A DNA stretch of 64,000 bases from Vibrio hyugaensis (lineage in GTDB: Bacteria; Pseudomonadota; Gammaproteobacteria; Enterobacterales; Vibrionaceae): positions 1,488,001-1,552,000 of the forward strand of contig NZ_CP025795.1 in assembly GCF_002906655.1 (NCBI RefSeq), read 5' to 3'. This document shows positions 37,714 through 47,705 of this stretch, piece by piece. The notes under the pieces were generated by a model. The model was not told the DNA's origin, ran no database searches, and saw nothing but the letters and a program-made list of their open reading frames with translations. The translations under genes were made by a program, and so were the position numbers. Each line of letters starts with the position of its first letter. The first letter of the stretch is position 1.

Positions 37714-38753
37714 TTCGGTGAGAAGACATGGCAGCCCCATATTGATCAGTTCTTAAACAACATACTGAGTTTCAGGCATACCAAGCCCTGTAAGCTTGTT
37801 CAGCGCTTTGATCATAGCGTAAGTCTCGCCAACCTGAGCATTGTAATTTCTTAGGCTTAATTTCCCACCTAACAACTGTTTCACCCGATACATTGCTGTC
37901 TCTGATAGTGAGCGCTTATGATAGCCATACCGCTTTTTTCCACTTCTTGTTGGAGCCGTGGAGCTTCTGACAACCTACTGCTAAATTGCGAGGGTGTCCT
38001 TGCTCCCAGAAGGCTGCCCCTTCTCGTGGCGGGATGAGCGGAACCGCTCGCTTGATTCGTATAGCATCATGACAATTCCTTGTGTCATAAGCTCCATCAC
38101 CTGATATCTCGATGATTTTACGACGTGTCTGCTTAAGTAAGCTGGGGAGCACTTCGGCATCGGTTACGTTAGATAAACTCAGCTCTGCTGCGACTATTTC
38201 GTGGGTGCTTGTATCTACTGCGATATGCAGCTTACGCCAGACTCTGCGCTTCCCATCAGTGCCATGTTTCTTGACCTTCCATTCACCTTCGCCATAAACT
38301 TTGAGACCAGTGGCATCAATGGCCAGATGTTGTATTGCTCCTCTGGTTTTGGGTTTAAATGAAACCTCAACTTCCTTAGCTCGGCGGCTTATACAGGTGT
38401 AGTGCGGGCAAACAAGCGGGATGTTAGCCAGCTTAAATACTGAGTCTAGAAAACCTTGCAGACCTCTCAACGGCATTGAAAATATTCGTTTCACCATCAG
38501 TGCGGTAGTAATGGCTAAGTCGCTAAATCGGCGAGGTCTACCACGCTTGCCTTGTTTGTTTTGCTTCCACTCGGCTATCGCTTCCTCATCAACCCAAAAG
38601 GTCAGAGAACCACGGTCTATTAAGGCTTTGTTGTACTGTTTCCAGTTAGTTGTTTTGTAACGAGGTTTAGGCATGAGGCTACGACGATTAATGGATGTAG
38701 CCGATCAGATCGTAGCTTCTTGATTTAGTTCCATCGATTTAAGCAACAAAGCC
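37699..38753 (-). mobile_element. IS903-type (IS5 family) insertion sequence, 1055 bp
   Basis: Terminal inverted repeats GGCTTTGTTGCTTAA (37699-37713) and its complement (38739-38753) resemble the GGCTTTGTTG ends of IS903, as does the length of about 1.05 kb. The flanking 9 bp differ on the two sides (GAGATAGTT and CTTTTCCTC), so no target duplication remains. The right end directly abuts the start of direct repeat B. This suggests that an adjacent deletion or recombination followed insertion. Confidence 0.88.
37753..38674 (-). pseudogene. IS5-family DDE transposase, frameshifted
   Basis: The frame opens MPKPRYKTTNWKQYN and shows the IS903-group features TFWVDEEAIAEW, GRPRRFSDLAI, the first catalytic Asp in LAIDATGLKVYGEGEW and the second in ISGDGAYDTRNCH. 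It then breaks in a run of six A (37934-37939 on the plus strand as T) and stops at 37916. Removing one A restores KKRYGYHKRSLSETAMYR, including the third catalytic residue Glu, and a frame ending PETQYVV at 37753, 306 residues in all. The truncated 252-residue product lacks the catalytic Glu and should be inactive, unless the base is a sequencing error. Confidence 0.85.
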
Positions 38754-38754
38754 C

Positions 38755-38908
38755 TTTTCCTCAGTAAAAACATGGTTTTGTCCAAACATAACACCTGATA
38801 CACTACCCCCTATCATGCAACGATTTCGTTACGTAAGTGCGTAGCATGACATTCAAGGACACTCATCCACTGAACATCAAGGGATCATTATGAAGTTTAT
38901 CCGTTGGA
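38755..38908 (+). repeat. Direct repeat copy B: promoter and start of intact glutaredoxin gene
   Basis: This pairs with 36323-36492. The final 53 bp (38856-38908) are identical to copy A and include the Shine-Dalgarno region and the first six codons. The copy begins right at the IS end, so its original left extent is unknown. The glutaredoxin gene is now expressed from this copy. Confidence 0.8.
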
Positions 38909-39249
38909 TTTTGGGAAAAATCATTCTACTTCTCAACGCAGTATTCTCACCTCGTGGCGTAAAACGCTCTGAAGAGGCACAGAAAAGCGTTGATGACAAA
39001 GCCAAGAACTACGCACTGTACCAATTTGAAGCTTGTCCTTTCTGCGTAAAAGTTCGTCGCGCTATGAAGCGTCAATCTGTAAACATTGAATTGCGTGATG
39101 CGAAAAATGACCCAACACACCGTGAAGCACTTGAACAAGGCGGTGGCCGTGTGAAAGTACCGTGCCTACGAATTGAGAAAGGCGGCGAAACACAGTGGCT
39201 TTACGAGTCATCAGACATTGTCGCTTACATTGAAAAAGAATTTGCCTAG
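38890..39249 (+). CDS. Membrane-anchored glutaredoxin
   Basis: This 119-residue protein has an N-terminal hydrophobic anchor (about residues 4-19, IRWILGKIILLLNAVF) followed by a thioredoxin-fold domain. The active site is C49-P-F-C52, the cis-Pro loop is KVPCLRIE (with an extra Cys), and the GSH-binding region YESSDIVAYIEKEF is typical of glutaredoxins and GST N-domains. It probably reduces disulfides or mixed glutathione disulfides; the topology of the anchor is uncertain. Its first six codons and promoter are duplicated at 36323-36492. A strong bidirectional terminator follows. Confidence 0.88.
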   Translation: MKFIRWILGKIILLLNAVFSPRGVKRSEEAQKSVDDKAKNYALYQFEACPFCVKVRRAMKRQSVNIELRDAKNDPTHREALEQGGGRVKVPCLRIEKGGETQWLYESSDIVAYIEKEFA

Positions 39250-39275
39250 TTCCCCCTAAGAACATTGGCGGATGT

Positions 39276-39309
39276 AAAAGAGGCACCAATCGGTGCCTCT
39301 TTTCTTTAT
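39276..39309. terminator. Bidirectional terminator between glutaredoxin and OmpA-like genes
   Basis: A perfect 12-bp stem AAAAGAGGCACC / GGTGCCTCTTTT (39276-39287 and 39292-39303) with a 4-nt loop has T-rich flanks on both strands. Confidence 0.9.
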
Positions 39310-39331
39310 CTGGCATTATCTGCAAAGTGTA

Positions 39332-39958
39332 TTACTGATCAACAATCAGCATTAGTTCCACTCGACGGTTACAAGCTTTGCCACTTGACGTCGCGTTGCT
39401 GCATTGTGGGACGTATTCCCCAAAACCACGGGAAAACACTCGCTGACGCGGTAAGCTTGTAGCTAGCAATTGCTTTTCCACCTCGCGCGCCCGTTTCTCA
39501 GATAACGAGTCATTAAAGCTTGCCGCGCCAGTACTGTCCGCATGACCATCGATCACAACGTCAATATCCGTTCTGCCTGACAAATAATGACCTAGACTAC
39601 GAATCCAATCTTGAGATTGTGATGACAGCCTTGCCGACCCCGTTTGAAAATGAACCTGCTCTTTCAATCGCACCATAAGATGCTCACCACTGATGGTTTC
39701 GTGGGCGATTTGATGCCTATTTAAAAACATCTCCAGTGACATCACGCCCTGTGACTTTTTTCCCATCGATCTCGGCGCTTGTGCAGCCTGTCTCGGCGCA
39801 GCAACATAAGAAGTAGGTGCATAGCCCCACTCTGGATGTCTTAGCTCTGAATTTGTTCGAGGGGCGGTATCAAGAATGTTCCCCCCAGGGACCATGTTAG
39901 GATCCATGCTAGTGCATCCGGCCAACATACCGCATGCCACTAAAAACCAATGCTTCAT
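39332..39958 (-). CDS. OmpA-family peptidoglycan-binding lipoprotein
   Basis: I choose the ATG at 39958 because it gives a compact lipoprotein signal MKHWFLVACGMLAGC with lipobox LAGC (Cys15); an upstream start would add eleven polar residues before it. The product has 208 residues. The C-terminal OmpA-like domain (about 95-208) shows VHFQTGSARLS, VVIDGHADSTG, NDSLSEKRA and CNRRVEL, including the Asp and Arg that hold diaminopimelate. It should tether the outer membrane to peptidoglycan. It is monocistronic, convergent with glutaredoxin. Two extra Cys in the domain (CSNATSSGKAC) may form a disulfide. Confidence 0.9.
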   Translation of the reverse strand: MKHWFLVACGMLAGCTSMDPNMVPGGNILDTAPRTNSELRHPEWGYAPTSYVAAPRQAAQAPRSMGKKSQGVMSLEMFLNRHQIAHETISGEHLMVRLKEQVHFQTGSARLSSQSQDWIRSLGHYLSGRTDIDVVIDGHADSTGAASFNDSLSEKRAREVEKQLLATSLPRQRVFSRGFGEYVPQCSNATSSGKACNRRVELMLIVDQ

Positions 39959-40328
39959 ACTGTTACCAACGTAGAATGAATTCTTGTTCACTGTGTCGGC
40001 TCAAAATGTCCAAACTTTAGTGCTTTCGTTTTTCTAATCTAATTTCCAAGCACCTATCGTGCCAATGTTCTCTTTTATCCGACAATTTATCGGTGTTCCC
40101 AAAGACTCAACCGCCTACCCCATCATATGCACATCAGTAAATAGCGACCAAATTTTATGAGCTAACATTCGCTAACACGATTTAAAGCAACAAACTACAC
40201 GCCATACCCATGTTTTGACTAAACTTTCTTCGATTGTCTCACTTTAGTGTAACAAGCCGTTTTAATGGTTTTCGTTGATAACGTTAACCGATAAACTATC
40301 GATAACTTTACAATCTAGAGCGTCACCC
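39959..40328. other. Intergenic region
   Basis: This 370-bp gap separates divergent lipoprotein genes and must hold both promoters. I see AT-rich stretches and GATAACGTTAACCGAT near 40277 but no assignable operator, RNA gene or coding frame. Confidence 0.3.
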
Positions 40329-40961
40329 ATGTTTAAAACCATTTCTAAAGGCGTTGTCCTTTTTGCCGCAGTAGCGGCACTTGCTGCTTGCGATAACGGC
40401 AATTCTCAGCCACAACAAGGCAAACAATACGAAGTATTGCCGACATCATTGACGGAATACGATCTAGCGCCTCTAACGGAAGTCTTCTCTCTTAACTGTG
40501 GCCACTGCCGTACGATGGAGACCTTTGTTCCTCAAATCGAATCACTCACTGAGCAGAAAGTGCAAAAAATGCATGTGACGTTCAATGAAAGCGCGCAAAT
40601 CAGTGCCATCATCTTCTACACAGCGGTCATACAATTAGATGGCACACCAGACAAAGCATTCATGGAAGAGCTGTTCGCTGCCGTTCAAATGGGTTCAGAA
40701 GCAACGGCTGACGAGCGTCAAGCAGCAGTAGAGAAAGCATTTGAATCTCGTAACCTAATTAGCCCATATCAATTAGATGAAGCGCAACAAGCTGAACTGT
40801 TCAAATACATCACAAAGGCAGAAGAAATCACCACTCGTGGTCAAATCAACTCAGTTCCTGCCTTTATCGTAAACGGCAAATACCAAGTGATCACTGGTGG
40901 TCATGAAACCGTTGAAGCGATGGCTGACACCATCAACTATCTGCTAAAACAACCAAAATAA
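40329..40961 (+). CDS. DsbA-family thiol-disulfide lipoprotein
   Basis: The ATG at 40329 yields a lipoprotein signal (MFKTISKGVVLFAAVAALAAC). The mature part has a thioredoxin fold with active site C-G-H-C in LNCGHCRTMETF, a helical insert (about 95-160) and the cis-Pro loop INSVPAFIVNGKY. CGHC resembles DsbA's CPHC but with Gly, and the membrane anchoring is uncommon for classical soluble DsbA. It probably catalyses disulfide formation or isomerisation in periplasmic proteins. It is 14 bp upstream of a membrane FKBP isomerase gene, which suggests a joint role in envelope protein folding. Confidence 0.85.
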   Translation: MFKTISKGVVLFAAVAALAACDNGNSQPQQGKQYEVLPTSLTEYDLAPLTEVFSLNCGHCRTMETFVPQIESLTEQKVQKMHVTFNESAQISAIIFYTAVIQLDGTPDKAFMEELFAAVQMGSEATADERQAAVEKAFESRNLISPYQLDEAQQAELFKYITKAEEITTRGQINSVPAFIVNGKYQVITGGHETVEAMADTINYLLKQPK

Positions 40962-40975
40962 GACAAGGAGCAATT

Positions 40976-41449
40976 GTGTCTAAATTTCTGTTTCCTCTTA
41001 TCATTTTCATCCTAGCGGGATTTTTTATCTACCGCACTTGGACGAACCATAAAGTCGCAGATGAAAACTTTGCCAAAGGCCAAGCGTTCTTGCTAGAAAA
41101 CAGCAAAGAAGAAAACGTCATTACAACAGAAAGCGGCCTACAGTACCTAGTACTAGAAAAAGGCACTGGTGATATTCACCCAACGGCAAACAGCAAAGTG
41201 AAAGTCCACTACCACGGTACACTTATCGACGGTACTGTGTTCGATAGCTCAGTAAATCGTGGAGAGCCGATCTCATTTGGTCTTAACCAAGTGATCAAAG
41301 GTTGGCAAGAAGGCTTACAGTACATGGTTGTTGGCGAAAAGGTCCGCCTATTCGTACCAAGCACTCTTGGCTATGGCAAAAGTGGTTCTGGCCCAATCCC
41401 ACCAGCAAGTGTATTGATCTTCGATGTGGAACTATTGGACATCCAATAA
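40976..41449 (+). CDS. Membrane-anchored FKBP-type peptidyl-prolyl isomerase
   Basis: The GTG start is preceded by AAGGAG at good spacing. This 157-residue protein has an N-terminal membrane anchor (FLFPLIIFILAGFFIY) and a C-terminal FKBP domain (about 48-157). Family residues are visible in VKVHYHGTLIDGTVFDSS, ISFGLNQVIKGWQEGLQYM, and LGYGKSGSGPIPPASVLIFDVEL. It should catalyse cis-trans isomerisation of prolyl bonds in the periplasm. It forms an operon with the DsbA-like gene. Confidence 0.9.
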   Translation: MSKFLFPLIIFILAGFFIYRTWTNHKVADENFAKGQAFLLENSKEENVITTESGLQYLVLEKGTGDIHPTANSKVKVHYHGTLIDGTVFDSSVNRGEPISFGLNQVIKGWQEGLQYMVVGEKVRLFVPSTLGYGKSGSGPIPPASVLIFDVELLDIQ

Positions 41450-41467
41450 TCTAAAACAAGATGAAAC

Positions 41468-41499
41468 AAAAACGCCGCATTGATTGCGGCGTTTTTATT
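41468..41499. terminator. Bidirectional terminator between FKBP and yqaB genes
   Basis: A 12-bp stem AAAAACGCCGCA / TGCGGCGTTTTT (41468-41479 and 41485-41496) with a 5-nt loop serves both convergent genes. Confidence 0.92.
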
Positions 41500-41516
41500 T
41501 CTATTAGGTAAAGTTA

Positions 41517-42119
41517 TTAAGCTTTCGGATAAAACACCAACTTGTCCCCTTCCACCATTACACAATCCATGTCCGCAGCATGAGCGGCTTTTTTGCCAAG
41601 CTCGGTATCTTCAAACACCACACAATCTTTTGCGTTGAGGCCGAGTTGTTCTGCAGCCATCAGGAAGGTGTCTGGGAACGGTTTGTGGTTTTCTACATCT
41701 GTTGCCGTCACGACTGCGTTTAGCTTCTTCAATATGCCCGCTTTCGCCAATAAGCGCAGTGCGCTATCACGTTGACTGCCAGTCCCAACAGCGATCTTCT
41801 TTTCACCAAGGTGTTGGTCAAGAACAGTATTAGTGCATGAAATGATTTCGCCATGCTGTTCCATCTCTGCAAAGGTTTCCATTTTGAAACGAGAGACGGT
41901 TTTAGGATCGAGAGACAAACCATGTTCACGGTTCACTTCGCCTACAATTTTGAAGCTTGGCATACCGCCTAAGCTGTGTAACCAGTCTTGATGGAACGGG
42001 AAGTTAAATCGATCGGCTGTTGCTTGCCATGCGGCTAAGTGCGCTGGCATGGTATCAATCAATGTGCCATCCATATCGAAAATCAGACCTTTGTAGGGGC
42101 TTAAATCTATCGTGTTCAT
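41517..42119 (-). CDS. yqaB: HAD-superfamily phosphatase, YqaB type
   Basis: This 200-residue protein has HAD motif I FDMDGTLIDT (nucleophile and acid Asp near residues 15 and 17), a cap region with LGGMPSFKIVGE, motif II VGTGSQRD, motif III Lys in NHKPFPDTF and motif IV VFEDTELG. These match the beta-phosphoglucomutase-like subfamily and E. coli YqaB, which dephosphorylates fructose-1-phosphate and related sugar phosphates. The exact substrate here is inferred. It is monocistronic. Confidence 0.88.
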   Translation of the reverse strand: MNTIDLSPYKGLIFDMDGTLIDTMPAHLAAWQATADRFNFPFHQDWLHSLGGMPSFKIVGEVNREHGLSLDPKTVSRFKMETFAEMEQHGEIISCTNTVLDQHLGEKKIAVGTGSQRDSALRLLAKAGILKKLNAVVTATDVENHKPFPDTFLMAAEQLGLNAKDCVVFEDTELGKKAAHAADMDCVMVEGDKLVFYPKA

Positions 42120-42195
42120 GTCAATTCTTCTATTTGTACATCTCTAGTGGTAATTTATCAGCCATTGCAACAAACCATATTGGCATTTAGTAAAC

Positions 42196-42609
42196 ATGCT
42201 CAAAATTTCGAACTCCGTCACAATTCAAGACTGGGAAATCCAATTATCCCCCATCCGCGCTCAAGGAAATGGTGGGCAAAACGTTAATAAGGTATCGTCC
42301 GCGATACATTTGCGCTTTGATGTACGTCATTCTACATTACCGGATTTCTATAAAGAGCGGTTACTTGCGCTTTCAGATAGCCGGATCACCAAAGAAGGCG
42401 TGATCATCATCAAAGCACAACAATTTCGGACGCAAGAGCAGAACAAAGAAGACGCATTAAACCGATTACAAGCGTTAATCCAATCTGCTAGCCGGACGGA
42501 AAAGAAGCGTATTAAAACCAAACCAACTCGCGCTTCACAACGTCGCAGACTTGATAGCAAAAACAAGCAAGCGACAAAAAAACAGCAACGCCAAAGAGTG
42601 CTGTACTAA
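42196..42609 (+). CDS. arfB: Peptidyl-tRNA hydrolase ArfB, backup ribosome rescue
   Basis: This 137-residue, release-factor-like protein has the catalytic GGQ at residues 26-28 in [12 protein letters not shown], followed by [17 protein letters not shown] and [12 protein letters not shown]. Its basic C-terminal tail ([18 protein letters not shown] and onward) enters the mRNA channel of stalled ribosomes. These are hallmarks of ArfB (YaeJ), which hydrolyses peptidyl-tRNA on non-stop complexes without RF2. With arfA at 34312-34608, this window carries both known backups to tmRNA. Confidence 0.93.
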   Translation: MLKISNSVTIQDWEIQLSPIRAQGNGGQNVNKVSSAIHLRFDVRHSTLPDFYKERLLALSDSRITKEGVIIIKAQQFRTQEQNKEDALNRLQALIQSASRTEKKRIKTKPTRASQRRRLDSKNKQATKKQQRQRVLY

Positions 42610-42679
42610 AAACGTCAGAGCTAGCCATTGGGAACCTTTTTGGGCTCCTTACTTTAGTCAACTATTCAGGACAAACTTT

Positions 42680-44449
42680 ATGACTATCAGGCACAAGCTC
42701 TACTCCCTAGGAGTGATCGCCATTTTGGGTATCGTAACCCTTCTGGCTACCTCGTCACACTTCACTAACCAAAGCCAAGAGCTTAATCACGCGATTAAAC
42801 TCGTTGGAGATCTAGAGATCCGGTTGTTAAATCTTCGCCGTAATGAGAAGGACTTTTTACTGCGTGGCGATAACAAATACCTTGGTAAATTTGACGGTAA
42901 CGTTGATAGGTTCCTTAGTATCGAACAAGAATTGGCAGGCATCCTTAACCGTTATGACCTCCCTTCTAGCTACCAATTCAAGCAAGATCTGTTGTCTTAC
43001 CAGACTGGTTTTCAAAATCTCGTTGCAGCCTATGAACACTATGGATTGAATGTTCAAAGCGGCCTACTTGCACCGTATCAGCAAGCGCTTTCTGAAGCGA
43101 AAAAAACCGCTGACCACGAACAAATTATCGCTTTGACTCAATTCGATGAACTCGTAAAAGCAGGTGAAATTAATGAGCGCCTATTACAAGGCTTGTATGT
43201 ACCAGCATTGATTGAAAGTGCGCGTCAACTCGCCGCTCAGAAGCAAACCATGGGCATCGCTTACAATAAAGGTTTATTGGGCGAAACACGTGCCCTTTCT
43301 CACACTGTGGAAGAACAGTTTAAGACGTTCTCGTCAGCACTGACCAATGCAGCCCAAGAACGCGATGATCAGAACGCCATTGTGAAACAGACCATCACTG
43401 CGTTGGTATTAGTAGTGATATTTAGCCTGATTTTGCAAATTTCTCGTTCTATTAACTTACGAGTCAGTAGCTTATTAGCCACGATCAAAAACATCAGTGA
43501 AAGCAACAACATGGGCCTACGTTCAGAGCTAACAGGCAAAGACGAACTGGTAGACATCAGTCATCACTTAAACGATCTACTAGACAAACTAGAACACTTG
43601 ATTCATGGCACACAAGAAAAGTCCGCGCAGTTATCTGCTAGCACAGACAATATGCACCGCGAACTTGAAGGTGTGATGGAGCAATTCCATGCACAAGCTG
43701 ACCACACTTCTTCTATGGCAACCGCCGTACAACAAATGGTGGCGACGATTGGTGAGATTTCAGAAAGTACATCAGTCGCAGTAGAGGGGGTCCATCAAGC
43801 AGCAAACAACGCAGAACAAGGGCGTACTGTCGTAGAGACCACGGTGACGAATGTTGGTCAGCTAACCGGTATTCTTTCGAACAGCCAGCAGTCTATTGGC
43901 TCTCTGAACGAACACGTTGCGAAAATCGGGGGAGCGGTAAACATCATCCAAGACATTGCAGAACAAACTAACCTGCTTGCTCTCAACGCGGCAATTGAAG
44001 CAGCGCGTGCTGGCGAGCAAGGTCGTGGCTTTGCGGTCGTAGCAGATGAGGTTCGTGCATTGGCAAGCCGCACACATCAATCGACGGAAGAGATCACTCG
44101 CGTGGTGTCAGACATTCAATCGCAAATGTCGATGGTGGTTTCAGATATTGATCAATGTAATGACCAAGGGCAACAAACCCTATCGGCGTCAGAACAATTG
44201 GATTCAAGCTTGCAACAAATCATTGCCGACATGCACGCGATTCAAGGCAACTCGGAGCGTATTGCATCAGCTATTGAAGAGCAAGGCATTGTGATGAACC
44301 AAGTCAGCGATTCGATTACTGAACTGAATGTAATTTCAGAAAACAACATGCAATCTGCCCAAGAATGTTTGCACGAGGTGAACTCGGTTTCTGCCCAAGC
44401 CCATGATATGGACGATGCAGTCGCTAAATTTAAGACACGCAGCGCGTAA
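42680..44449 (+). CDS. Methyl-accepting chemotaxis protein, HBM-like sensor
   Basis: The ATG at 42680 gives [23 protein letters not shown], a proper basic start and first membrane segment; an upstream in-frame start inside arfB is rejected. The 589-residue product has a large helical periplasmic sensor (about 30-250) with [13 protein letters not shown], reminiscent of the helical bimodular domain. A second membrane segment lies around 243-262. HAMP and methylation helices follow, then the conserved signalling tip [20 protein letters not shown] and [15 protein letters not shown]. The ligand is unknown; HBM receptors often sense organic acids. Confidence 0.92.
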   Translation: MTIRHKLYSLGVIAILGIVTLLATSSHFTNQSQELNHAIKLVGDLEIRLLNLRRNEKDFLLRGDNKYLGKFDGNVDRFLSIEQELAGILNRYDLPSSYQFKQDLLSYQTGFQNLVAAYEHYGLNVQSGLLAPYQQALSEAKKTADHEQIIALTQFDELVKAGEINERLLQGLYVPALIESARQLAAQKQTMGIAYNKGLLGETRALSHTVEEQFKTFSSALTNAAQERDDQNAIVKQTITALVLVVIFSLILQISRSINLRVSSLLATIKNISESNNMGLRSELTGKDELVDISHHLNDLLDKLEHLIHGTQEKSAQLSASTDNMHRELEGVMEQFHAQADHTSSMATAVQQMVATIGEISESTSVAVEGVHQAANNAEQGRTVVETTVTNVGQLTGILSNSQQSIGSLNEHVAKIGGAVNIIQDIAEQTNLLALNAAIEAARAGEQGRGFAVVADEVRALASRTHQSTEEITRVVSDIQSQMSMVVSDIDQCNDQGQQTLSASEQLDSSLQQIIADMHAIQGNSERIASAIEEQGIVMNQVSDSITELNVISENNMQSAQECLHEVNSVSAQAHDMDDAVAKFKTRSA

Positions 44450-44486
44450 GCTACGTTCGCTTAACATCGCTATTATTGAAACAAAC

Positions 44487-44523
44487 AAAAAGCCCGAAGC
44501 ACTCACATGCTTCGGGCTTGTTA
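44487..44523. terminator. Bidirectional terminator between chemoreceptor and RND genes
   Basis: A 12-bp perfect stem AAGCCCGAAGCA / TGCTTCGGGCTT (44490-44501 and 44508-44519) with a 6-nt loop lies between convergent genes. Confidence 0.92.
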
Positions 44524-44544
44524 TTATCAGAGCTAACTCAGCAC

Positions 44545-47500
44545 TTACTCATCATCGAGAGGAACAAGCTTGGTGCTTCCGCCATGGATTTTCTCACGCT
44601 TTCTCTGCACCAATGCGTAGAAACCTGGGATCAAGAAAGTACCCGCTAGAAGCACGCAGAGCAGACCACCTATCAGCGAGATACCCAACGAGTTCTGACT
44701 CACATGACCAGCACCTGCCGCGAAGATCAGTGGGAAGATACCCAAGATGAACGACCAAGACGTCATGTTCACCGCACGGAAACGCAGTTTACCACCTTGA
44801 ACAGCCGCACTATCGATATCCACATCTTTCTCTTCACGCTCTTGCTTGGCGAATTCCACAATAAGGATTGCGTTCTTCGCCGCGAGCGCTATGAGTAGGA
44901 CGAGACCTATCTGCGCGTACAAGTTGAGTGGTGTGCCTGTCAGATTCAATGCGAGGAAGGACCCCAATGTTGCCACTGGCACGACCAAAATAATCGCAAG
45001 TGGGATCGTCCAACTTTCATATTGCGCTACCATGAACAAATAAATGAAGATCAATGCCAACGCAAACGCATAAATCGCTTGGTTACCCGCTAGCACCTCT
45101 TGGTAAGCCATGCCCGTCCATTCGTAAGTGTAACCTTGTGGCAAAACTTCTGCCGCAACGCGTTCCATTGCCGCAATGGCATCACCACTTGAGTAACCCG
45201 GAGCTGGCTGACCTTGGATAATGGCACTGCGGTACATGTTGTATCGCCATGCTACATCCGGTTCAAACACTTGCTCATAACTCACTAGCGTACTCAACGG
45301 CACCATATCACCACCAGAAGAACGAACGTGGAAACGCTCTAAATCTTCCATGCTGCTGCGGTGTTCACTGTCTGCCTGCATGGTTACGCGGAAGTTCTTA
45401 CCGAACATGGTAAAGTCATTCACGTAAAGTGAACCAAGGTTACCTTGTAAAGTTTGGAAAATAGACGACAGTGGGATGCCTAACTGTTGCGCTTTTTCAC
45501 GGTCAATGTCGACGTAGTAATGCGGAACGTTTGCACGGAACGTACTAAAGGTGTAAGCGATTTCTGGCGCTTGGTTTGCCGCCTGAATCATCTCACCCAT
45601 GACCATTGATAGGTCAGTACGGCTACGACCTAACGTATCTTCAAGTACGAATTCAAAACCTGAAGCCGCGCCCATACCCGGAACAGCAGGCGGCCCCATC
45701 GCAAAAACGATAGCTTGAGGAAGCTCCATTGCAGCTCGTCCGTTAATACGGTTAGCAATCGCATTTGCTGAGTGCTCTCCGTCTAGGCCATTTCGCGTAT
45801 CCCAATCATGAAGTTTGATGAACAATGAAGCGCCGTTTGAAGCCGCTGCACCCGTCATAAACGAGTAACCATTTGCCACAGTTACGCCATCAACACCCGG
45901 CTCTTGCTCAACCATCTTCATCAGATCATTCGTCACTTCCTCAGTACGAGAGAGCGAGGCTGAATCCGGAAGCTGCACGTTAACCAGCAAGATGCCCTTA
46001 TCTTCTTGAGGAACAAACGCCGTTGACGTCGTTTTCGCAAAGAAGGTTACTGCGGCAACTGCAACAAAGAAGAAAGTGATCAGTAGGATCGATTTCTTCA
46101 CTAGGAAGCTCGCAATTTGACCATAGCGCGCAGTCACTCGCTCAAGACCACGGTTAAACGCTTGGAACCAGTTTGCCGTATTACCGCCACCCTGTTTCAA
46201 TACCAACGAACATAACGCAGGAGACAGTGTCAGTGCGTTAATCGAGGAAATAACTACTGAGATACAGATGGTCAGTGCGAACTGACGATACATGATGCCT
46301 GTGATACCCGGAAGCATGGCAACTGGAAGGAATACCGCCAATAAAACCAAAGTCGATGTGATGATTGGGCCCGTTACCTCTTTCATCGCCAGCAAGGTAG
46401 CTTTACGCGGTGAAATGGTTGGGTCTTTGGCCATGGTGGTATCGACGTTCTCGATAACCAAGATCGCATCATCTACGACGATACCGATAGCGAGTATCAA
46501 GCCGAACAGGGTTACCGTGTTGATGGTAAAGCCCGTAGCCTGCATGATCGCAAAGGTACCGATAAGCGATACTGGAATGGCCACCACAGGAATCAGGGTT
46601 GCACGGGCACTGCCAAGGAACAGATAAGTCACCGCGATTACCAGCAAAATCGCCTCAATCAGCGTTTTTGCCACGCCTTTAATCGACTCAGCAACGAAGA
46701 CCGTCGTATCGTAACTGGTTTCGTAAGCCATGCCCTCAGGGAAGTTCGTGCTCAGACGCTCAAGCAGATCCATCACCGCTTGACCACTTTCCAATGCGTT
46801 CGCATCCGATTGCAGCGACAGCGCAACGATAGAAGCATCTTGACCACGGAACTTACCGTTACCGTCGTAGAACTTCTTACCAAGTTCAACACGAGCAACG
46901 TCTTTCAGGTACACCGTTGAGCCATCTGAATTCGCACGAAGAACCACGTCTTCGAACTCACTCACACTTTCCAAACGACCTTTGGTCACTAGGTTAAACT
47001 GAACTTCTTGCGGATTATTGTATGGCGCTGCACCAACACGTCCTGCGGCAACTTGAACGTTTTGTTCAGCTAACGCCGCGTATACATCGCTCGTGGTTAG
47101 GTTGAGGTTGGCCATCTTCTCTGGGTCCAACCAAACACGCATTGCGTATTCACCGCCACCGATTACGTTAACCTCACTGATACCCTTGACGCGCGCAAGC
47201 TGATCTTTCACGTTCAGGTTGATGTAGTTGATAAGGAACTTGTCATCATACTTACCATCTGGCGAGTAGAAGTTCAGAACCATCAACAAATCCGGAGAAC
47301 GCTTTTTCACCGTGACACCGACCATACGCACTTCTTGAGGCAACTTAGACTCAATCTGTGACACTCGGTTTTGCACGTTCACCTGCGCCATGTCTGGGTC
47401 TGTGCCTACATCAAAGGTGACGTTTAGGCTGTACGAACCGTCATTCGCGCTTTTTGAAGACATGTAAATCATGTTTTCTACGCCATTGACGGAAGTCTCT

Positions 47501-47697
47501 ATGGGGTCGGCTATTGCCTGTTCAACCACTTCGGCACTCGCGCCAGTGTAAAACGCCGTCACGCTCACCGATGGCGGACTGATTTTAGGATATTCAGCAA
47601 CGGGTAAGATCGCTAAGGAGATGGCACCAGCCAACGTCAAAATGATCGAAATAACCAGTGCAAACTTTGGTCTTTGTATAAAGAAACGACTTAACAT
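44545..47697 (-). CDS. RND multidrug efflux transporter, HAE1 (AcrB-like)
   Basis: This 1050-residue inner-membrane proton antiporter has twelve predicted membrane segments and two large periplasmic loops. The start [20 protein letters not shown] is typical. The proton relay is intact, with the Asp-Asp pair in [14 protein letters not shown] (segment 4) and the Lys in [12 protein letters not shown] (segment 10). Length and motifs fit hydrophobe/amphiphile exporters that expel drugs, dyes and bile salts. It sits 8 bp after the adaptor gene in one operon. No outer membrane partner gene is present, so it probably uses a TolC encoded elsewhere. Substrates are unknown. Confidence 0.93.
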   Translation of the reverse strand: MLSRFFIQRPKFALVISIILTLAGAISLAILPVAEYPKISPPSVSVTAFYTGASAEVVEQAIADPIETSVNGVENMIYMSSKSANDGSYSLNVTFDVGTDPDMAQVNVQNRVSQIESKLPQEVRMVGVTVKKRSPDLLMVLNFYSPDGKYDDKFLINYINLNVKDQLARVKGISEVNVIGGGEYAMRVWLDPEKMANLNLTTSDVYAALAEQNVQVAAGRVGAAPYNNPQEVQFNLVTKGRLESVSEFEDVVLRANSDGSTVYLKDVARVELGKKFYDGNGKFRGQDASIVALSLQSDANALESGQAVMDLLERLSTNFPEGMAYETSYDTTVFVAESIKGVAKTLIEAILLVIAVTYLFLGSARATLIPVVAIPVSLIGTFAIMQATGFTINTVTLFGLILAIGIVVDDAILVIENVDTTMAKDPTISPRKATLLAMKEVTGPIITSTLVLLAVFLPVAMLPGITGIMYRQFALTICISVVISSINALTLSPALCSLVLKQGGGNTANWFQAFNRGLERVTARYGQIASFLVKKSILLITFFFVAVAAVTFFAKTTSTAFVPQEDKGILLVNVQLPDSASLSRTEEVTNDLMKMVEQEPGVDGVTVANGYSFMTGAAASNGASLFIKLHDWDTRNGLDGEHSANAIANRINGRAAMELPQAIVFAMGPPAVPGMGAASGFEFVLEDTLGRSRTDLSMVMGEMIQAANQAPEIAYTFSTFRANVPHYYVDIDREKAQQLGIPLSSIFQTLQGNLGSLYVNDFTMFGKNFRVTMQADSEHRSSMEDLERFHVRSSGGDMVPLSTLVSYEQVFEPDVAWRYNMYRSAIIQGQPAPGYSSGDAIAAMERVAAEVLPQGYTYEWTGMAYQEVLAGNQAIYAFALALIFIYLFMVAQYESWTIPLAIILVVPVATLGSFLALNLTGTPLNLYAQIGLVLLIALAAKNAILIVEFAKQEREEKDVDIDSAAVQGGKLRFRAVNMTSWSFILGIFPLIFAAGAGHVSQNSLGISLIGGLLCVLLAGTFLIPGFYALVQRKREKIHGGSTKLVPLDDE

Positions 47698-47705
47698 TTC
47701 GACTC

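Noticed and set aside
36490..37720. Filamentous phage or chromosomal integron cassette
   Set aside because: No coat, zot, replication or integrase gene, no attC-like or dif-like site recognised in the segment.
37916..37945. Programmed -1 frameshift at the A6G run of the transposase
   Set aside because: A -1 shift does not lead into the frame encoding the conserved C-terminus; a +1 shift or removal of one A is needed, so a disabling insertion or a sequencing error is more likely.
37690..38762. 9-bp target duplication expected for an IS903-type element
   Set aside because: The bases next to the two ends (GAGATAGTT and CTTTTCCTC) do not match.
42551..42679. Upstream extension of the second chemoreceptor into arfB
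   Set aside because: The added 43 residues overlap arfB in another frame and precede a normal basic start and membrane segment at 42680.
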